Position numbers and translations under genes: made by a program. A model generated the notes under the pieces. That model had not been told where the DNA came from, did no database searches, and was given only the letters and a program-made list of their open reading frames with translations. From Belliella pelovolcani (GTDB taxonomy: Bacteria; Bacteroidota; Bacteroidia; Cytophagales; Cyclobacteriaceae): 64,000 nucleotides of DNA. Of the stretch, positions 61,587 to 64,000 are shown piece by piece; position 1 is the stretch's first letter, and each line of letters begins with the position of its first letter. The DNA lies in the NCBI RefSeq assembly GCF_900156785.1, contig NZ_FTOP01000015.1:1-64000 (forward strand), written 5' to 3'.

Positions 61587-61641
61587 ATTTGAATACTTAT
61601 TCCTACAAAAATAAATTTAAAAACTTGAGAAAAAGAATAAA

Positions 61642-61689
61642 TTGACGGAATTTACATTAATTCCGTCAACTAACTGACGGAATTTACAT
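61642..61689. repeat. Phased direct and inverted repeats upstream of the truncated ATPase
   Basis: TGACGGAATTTACAT occurs at 61643-61657 and again at 61675-61689, exactly 32 bases apart. Between them TTGACGGAATT (61642-61652) pairs perfectly with AATTCCGTCAA (61659-61669). The cluster lies 56-103 bases upstream of the ATPase fragment start. Confidence 0.8.
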
Positions 61690-61780
61690 ATAATTGAATC
61701 AGTCTATAGAACTAAATTGGACTTAGGTAGCATTAAAACATGACCTCTAAACCTTTATACCCAACACAAGTTAAGATTTC

Positions 61781-61963
61781 ATGGTAGAACACTTTTTTTT
61801 CTGTCCTTACTGCAATGCAGAAATATCAATGCTTTTGGACACTTCCATCAGGAAGCAGCAATATATAGAAGACTGCGAAGTCTGTTGCAACCCAATCGAA
61901 CTTCGCTTTGAGTTTGAAGAAGGGGATTTGATTTATTTTGAAGCTATTTCAATAGAACAATAA
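61781..61963 (+). CDS. CPXCG motif-containing cysteine-rich protein
   Basis: A 60-residue zinc-ribbon-like protein with two Cys pairs, FFCPYCNAEISMLLD and DCEVCCNPIELRF, followed by an acidic strand. The length matches the family of small CPxCG proteins. It shares one base with the next gene (TAATG), so the two are translated together. Function unknown, possibly metal or nucleic-acid binding. Confidence 0.85.
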   Translation: MVEHFFFCPYCNAEISMLLDTSIRKQQYIEDCEVCCNPIELRFEFEEGDLIYFEAISIEQ

Positions 61964-62538
61964 TGCTATTTGACATTCATACAAAACAAGAAGATGTGCT
62001 ATTGAGCGTCAAGCACGAAATCAAAAGAGGAGCTTTAGATGCTAAGCATGCTTTTAGATTTGTGGTATTAGGCACTAGCAATCAAAATGATATCAGTCAA
62101 AGATATGTGGTCCTTCGCAAGGTAGATCAAAATTTAAATTTATACATCTACACAGATCTTAGAAGCGAAAAAGTGAAGCAAATCAAGCACAATCCTCAAG
62201 TCTCACTCCTGTGCTATCACCCACAGAAACGCGTACAAGTAAGAATCAAAGGTGAGGCTGAACTCCACTACCAAAACGAATTGTCAAAAGAGCTTTGGAG
62301 GCATGTACAAGGAGATGCAAAGAAAGCTTACAACTCCAAACTTGCGCCAGGAACCATCATCCAAGCACCAGAGGAAGCCCATAGTTGGCCAGAAGATCTG
62401 ACCAATCCTGAGAACTTCTGCGTCATCAAAATCAAACCAAATAACATAGAGGTACTTCAGCTGAATGGATTACATCATATTCGTATCCAGTTTTCTAAAA
62501 TTGAGGATCAATGGCAAGGCCAATGGCTCGTACCATAA
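61963..62538 (+). CDS. Pyridoxamine 5'-phosphate oxidase-like flavoprotein
   Basis: 191 residues with a split-barrel FMN-binding fold. RYVVLRKVDQNLNLYIYTDL and KVKQIKHNPQVSLLCYHPQK are typical of PNPOx-like proteins, as is VRIKGEAELHY. It lacks the C-terminal PdxH motif, so it is probably not the B6-synthesis enzyme but a related FMN or F420-type oxidoreductase. A bidirectional terminator follows. Confidence 0.82.
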   Translation: MLFDIHTKQEDVLLSVKHEIKRGALDAKHAFRFVVLGTSNQNDISQRYVVLRKVDQNLNLYIYTDLRSEKVKQIKHNPQVSLLCYHPQKRVQVRIKGEAELHYQNELSKELWRHVQGDAKKAYNSKLAPGTIIQAPEEAHSWPEDLTNPENFCVIKIKPNNIEVLQLNGLHHIRIQFSKIEDQWQGQWLVP

Positions 62539-62542
62539 AAAT

Positions 62543-62569
62543 AAAAGCTTGCAGGGATTGCAAGCTTTT
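62543..62569. terminator. Bidirectional terminator
   Basis: AAAAGCTTGCA pairs perfectly with TGCAAGCTTTT around GGGAT, between the flavoprotein gene and the tRNA-like elements transcribed from the other strand. Confidence 0.85.
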
Positions 62570-62572
62570 GAG

Positions 62573-62647
62573 TGGAGAATACCGGATTCGAACCGGTGGC
62601 CTTCCCGATGCCTATCGGGACGATCTAGCCAACTGAGCTATTTTCTC
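62573..62647 (-). pseudogene. tRNA-Ala-like pseudogene with palindrome in place of the anticodon arm
   Basis: On the minus strand this copies the intact tRNA-Ala at 62741-62814: identical T arm, variable loop, D-arm start GCTCAGTTGGCTA and 3' acceptor ATTCTCC. But the 17-nt anticodon arm is replaced by the 18-nt palindrome TCCCGATAGGCATCGGGA (62603-62620), the D stem has a mismatch (GCTC/GATC), and the 5' acceptor strand is lost (GAGAAAA instead of GGGGGAT). It cannot work as a tRNA. Confidence 0.85.
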
Positions 62648-62694
62648 TGTTTTGGGAGAGTATAGATTCTAAAAGAAGCACACCTTTATAAAAC

Positions 62695-62734
62695 AAAAAA
62701 CCTAACCTTCCCAATTACAGAAAGTTAGGTTTTT
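62695..62734 (-). terminator. Terminator after tRNA-Ala
   Basis: On the minus strand AAAAACCTAAC pairs with GTTAGGTTTTT around an 18-nt loop, ending in T6, just downstream of the tRNA. Confidence 0.7.
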
Positions 62735-62740
62735 AAATTG

Positions 62741-62814
62741 TGGAGAATACCGGATTCGAACCGGTGGCCTCTACACTGCCAGTGTAGCGCTCTAGCCAAC
62801 TGAGCTAATCCCCC
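62741..62814 (-). tRNA. tRNA-Ala (GGC)
   Basis: 74 nt fold fully on the minus strand: acceptor GGGGGAT/ATTCTCC with G3-U70, the alanine identity pair; D arm GCTC-AGTTGGCTA-GAGC; anticodon arm CTACA-CTGGCAG-TGTAG, anticodon GGC; T arm ACCGG-TTCGAAT-CCGGT; discriminator A. CCA is not encoded. Its promoter appears to lie upstream of the broken element at 62844-62908. Confidence 0.96.
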
Positions 62815-62843
62815 TTCTTTTTTATTTTTGAACTTTAATAGTC

Positions 62844-62908
62844 AGGTGGCCTTCCCGATGCCTATCGGGACGCTCTAGCCATCCCGATAACTATCGGGAT
62901 AATCCCCC
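62844..62908 (-). pseudogene. Second tRNA-Ala remnant with two palindromes replacing D and anticodon arms
   Basis: On the minus strand it begins with GGGGGATT, the exact tRNA-Ala 5' end, then ATCCCGATAGTTATCGGGAT (62881-62900) stands in the D-arm position, GGCTAGAGCG returns to tRNA sequence, TCCCGATAGGCATCGGGA (62853-62870) replaces the anticodon arm, and AGGCCACC resumes tRNA sequence. The T arm and 3' acceptor are missing. The anticodon-arm replacement is the same sequence as in the remnant at 62573-62647. Confidence 0.82.
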
Positions 62909-62919
62909 AAATCGGATTG

Positions 62920-62950
62920 CAAATATAGAAAGGGTTTCTATTAAGACAAA
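62920..62950 (-). promoter_or_regulatory. Promoter of the tRNA-Ala operon
   Basis: On the minus strand TTTG (62950-62947), 19 bases, TATATTTG (62927-62920): a full consensus promoter. It ends 11 bases before the 5' GGGGG of the first remnant, the right distance for a tRNA transcript start. Confidence 0.75.
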
Positions 62951-62959
62951 CCTTTTTTA

Positions 62960-63580
62960 TCAATCAGCAGAATAATTCACTCGAGTAAGAATACTTCTCC
63001 CTAATGTGACTTCATCTGTGTATTCTAATTCACCTCCAATCGGAATTCCTCTCGCGATGGTGCTTACTTTGACACCATATTCTTTGAGCTTCCGCGTGAT
63101 ATAGAATGACGTGGTATCTCCCTCCATAGTAGCTGGCAATGCTAGGATAACCTCATCGACTTTGTCCCCAGAAGAGACTTTAGCAACACGATTAATCAAC
63201 GAATCTATTTTCAATTCATCAGGACCAATTCCTTGTATTGGAGAAATCACTCCACCCAATACATGGTACAATCCATTGTATTGAGACGTATTTTCGATGG
63301 CCAACACATCAGGAATTTCTTCCACTACACAGATCGTACTCTTATCTCTTCGCATACTTGTACAAATGCCACATACTTCTGTGTCAGAGATGTTGTGACA
63401 TACGCTACAATATTTGATCTCAGTACGCATTTTCGTAATTGACTGAGACAAGGACTCGGTTACAGCTTCTTTTTGTTTGAGTAGGTGGAGGGCTAGTCGC
63501 AAGGCAGTTTTCTTGCCGATTCCAGGAAGTCGGCTTATCTCTGTTACTGCGTCTTCAATCAATTTAGAGGGGAAATTCAC
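62960..63580 (-). CDS. recR: Recombination protein RecR
   Basis: 206 residues. The N-terminal helix-hairpin-helix [18 protein letters not shown], the zinc finger [13 protein letters not shown] and CGIC (about 58-75), the TOPRIM acidic motif [13 protein letters not shown] and the C-terminal [20 protein letters not shown] (Walker B-like) are all there. RecR works with RecF and RecO to load RecA at gaps. It lies 12 bases after clpS in the same direction. Confidence 0.96.
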   Translation of the reverse strand: MNFPSKLIEDAVTEISRLPGIGKKTALRLALHLLKQKEAVTESLSQSITKMRTEIKYCSVCHNISDTEVCGICTSMRRDKSTICVVEEIPDVLAIENTSQYNGLYHVLGGVISPIQGIGPDELKIDSLINRVAKVSSGDKVDEVILALPATMEGDTTSFYITRKLKEYGVKVSTIARGIPIGGELEYTDEVTLGRSILTRVNYSAD

Positions 63581-63592
63581 CTTATGAACAGT

Positions 63593-63886
63593 TTAGACAA
63601 TGGCGGCTTGAATACCTGCATCTAATATAGCCTGACACATGGGCTTTAGCTTTTCTGTGCTTCCTTTTTTTACCGCACACTTCCCTTTATAATGGATGAT
63701 AAGCGTGCATTGTTCCGCTTGCTCTTGCGTGTGCTTACAGACTTTGACTAGGATCTTTGCCACATGATCAAAAGTATTGACATCATCATTGAAAACAACA
63801 AGATCGTGCTCTTCCTTATCTATCAACTCTTCCAGTAAAACTTCAACCTCGTCTAATTCCGGTAGCGCTTGTGTTTCTCGATTCAT
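63593..63886 (-). CDS. clpS: ATP-dependent Clp protease adaptor ClpS
   Basis: 97 residues. The substrate pocket is in LVVFNDDVNTFDHVAKIL (the N-D-D-x-x-T motif) with the His further down in TLIIHYKGKCAVKKGS. ClpS delivers N-end-rule substrates to ClpA/ClpC. The N-terminal tail of about 25 residues is acidic (ELDEVEVLLEELIDKEEHD). It is followed by recR and is divergent from the gene at the right edge. Confidence 0.93.
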   Translation of the reverse strand: MNRETQALPELDEVEVLLEELIDKEEHDLVVFNDDVNTFDHVAKILVKVCKHTQEQAEQCTLIIHYKGKCAVKKGSTEKLKPMCQAILDAGIQAAIV

Positions 63887-63939
63887 TTTGCAAATTTAAT
63901 TATTATGAACAATTTAGCATGCCATTTGCCAAACCTTCT

Positions 63940-64000
63940 ATGGATTCAAATTTAGTTCTTATCGTCATAACATCATACTTTGGGTTGTTGTTTTTGATAT
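63940..64000 (+). CDS. Start of a membrane protein, possibly a sodium:solute symporter, cut off by window edge
   Basis: From ATG 63940 (or in-frame ATG 63919) the frame reads MDSNLVLIVITSYFGLLFLI to the window end. The pattern of a short hydrophobic segment with a Y-F-x-L-L-F-L-I core resembles the first helix of SSS-family symporters and their kinase fusions. Only 20 residues are visible, so the assignment is tentative. Confidence 0.4.
   Translation, partial: MDSNLVLIVITSYFGLLFLI

Noticed and set aside
62573-62647. Functional tRNA with unusual anticodon loop
   Set aside because: Three mismatches in the acceptor stem, one in the D stem and an 8-nt anticodon loop within the palindrome rule out normal folding.

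Overview
The window looks like a chromosomal segment of a Bacteroidota bacterium, most likely order Cytophagales and close to Algoriphagus or other Cyclobacteriaceae. The genus is inferred from protein flavour only. The evidence is type IX secretion parts (a PorP/SprF protein at the left edge, a PorE-like OmpA lipoprotein at 43858-45783, a cargo protein with a C-terminal sorting domain at 29381-32191), promoters of the Bacteroidota form TTTG-N19-TAnnTTTG, DUF4252 genes beside an ECF sigma factor, and an almost complete lack of Shine-Dalgarno sites.

Layout. 1-3901: porP fragment, a possible 41-residue peptide gene, an aldehyde dehydrogenase and a secreted P1-type peptidase. 3902-5822: a small accessory island made of gene remnants around a toxin-antitoxin-chaperone-like operon whose toxin-like gene is cut by an in-frame TAG. 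5932-14793: release factor 1, a GNAT acetyltransferase, then an iron and peroxide block (ohr, ohrR, fbpC, fbpB, fbpA, divergent oxyR) and an outer-membrane barrel. 14796-21781: an orphan AAA ATPase, radA, polA and two small coiled-coil membrane proteins. 21988-33661: M14 peptidase, DUF2179 membrane protein, serine hydrolase, a divergent hisA homologue, a BNR/heme-protein group, the secreted BNR protein and a transsulfuration enzyme. 33722-41608: mltF and an RND efflux operon. 41811-46332: VOC protein, patatin, methyltransferase, porE-like gene, conserved unknown. 46458-50445: a second orphan ATPase with 33-bp-spaced upstream repeats, and a heterodisulfide-reductase-like electron-transfer pair. 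50554-56773: tRNA-Phe, an ECF sigma/anti-sigma/DUF4252 operon, hemH, an MFS transporter and a tudor-like protein. 57042-61322: argBDCJ. 61392-64000: remnant of a third orphan ATPase, small redox proteins, a tRNA operon with one intact tRNA-Ala flanked by two broken copies, recR, clpS and the start of a membrane protein.

The most unusual items are four. First, the toxin-HTH-SecB-like operon with the TAG. Second, the tRNA operon in which anticodon and D arms of two copies are replaced by dispersed TCCCGAT-N4-ATCGGGA palindromes. Third, three unrelated loci of orphan AAA ATPases that each have private phased repeats just upstream of the start codon. Fourth, a HisA homologue with tyrosine in place of the catalytic first-strand aspartate. 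No CRISPR array, insertion sequence, prophage or rRNA gene was seen. All functions were assigned by reading the translations; no database search was done.
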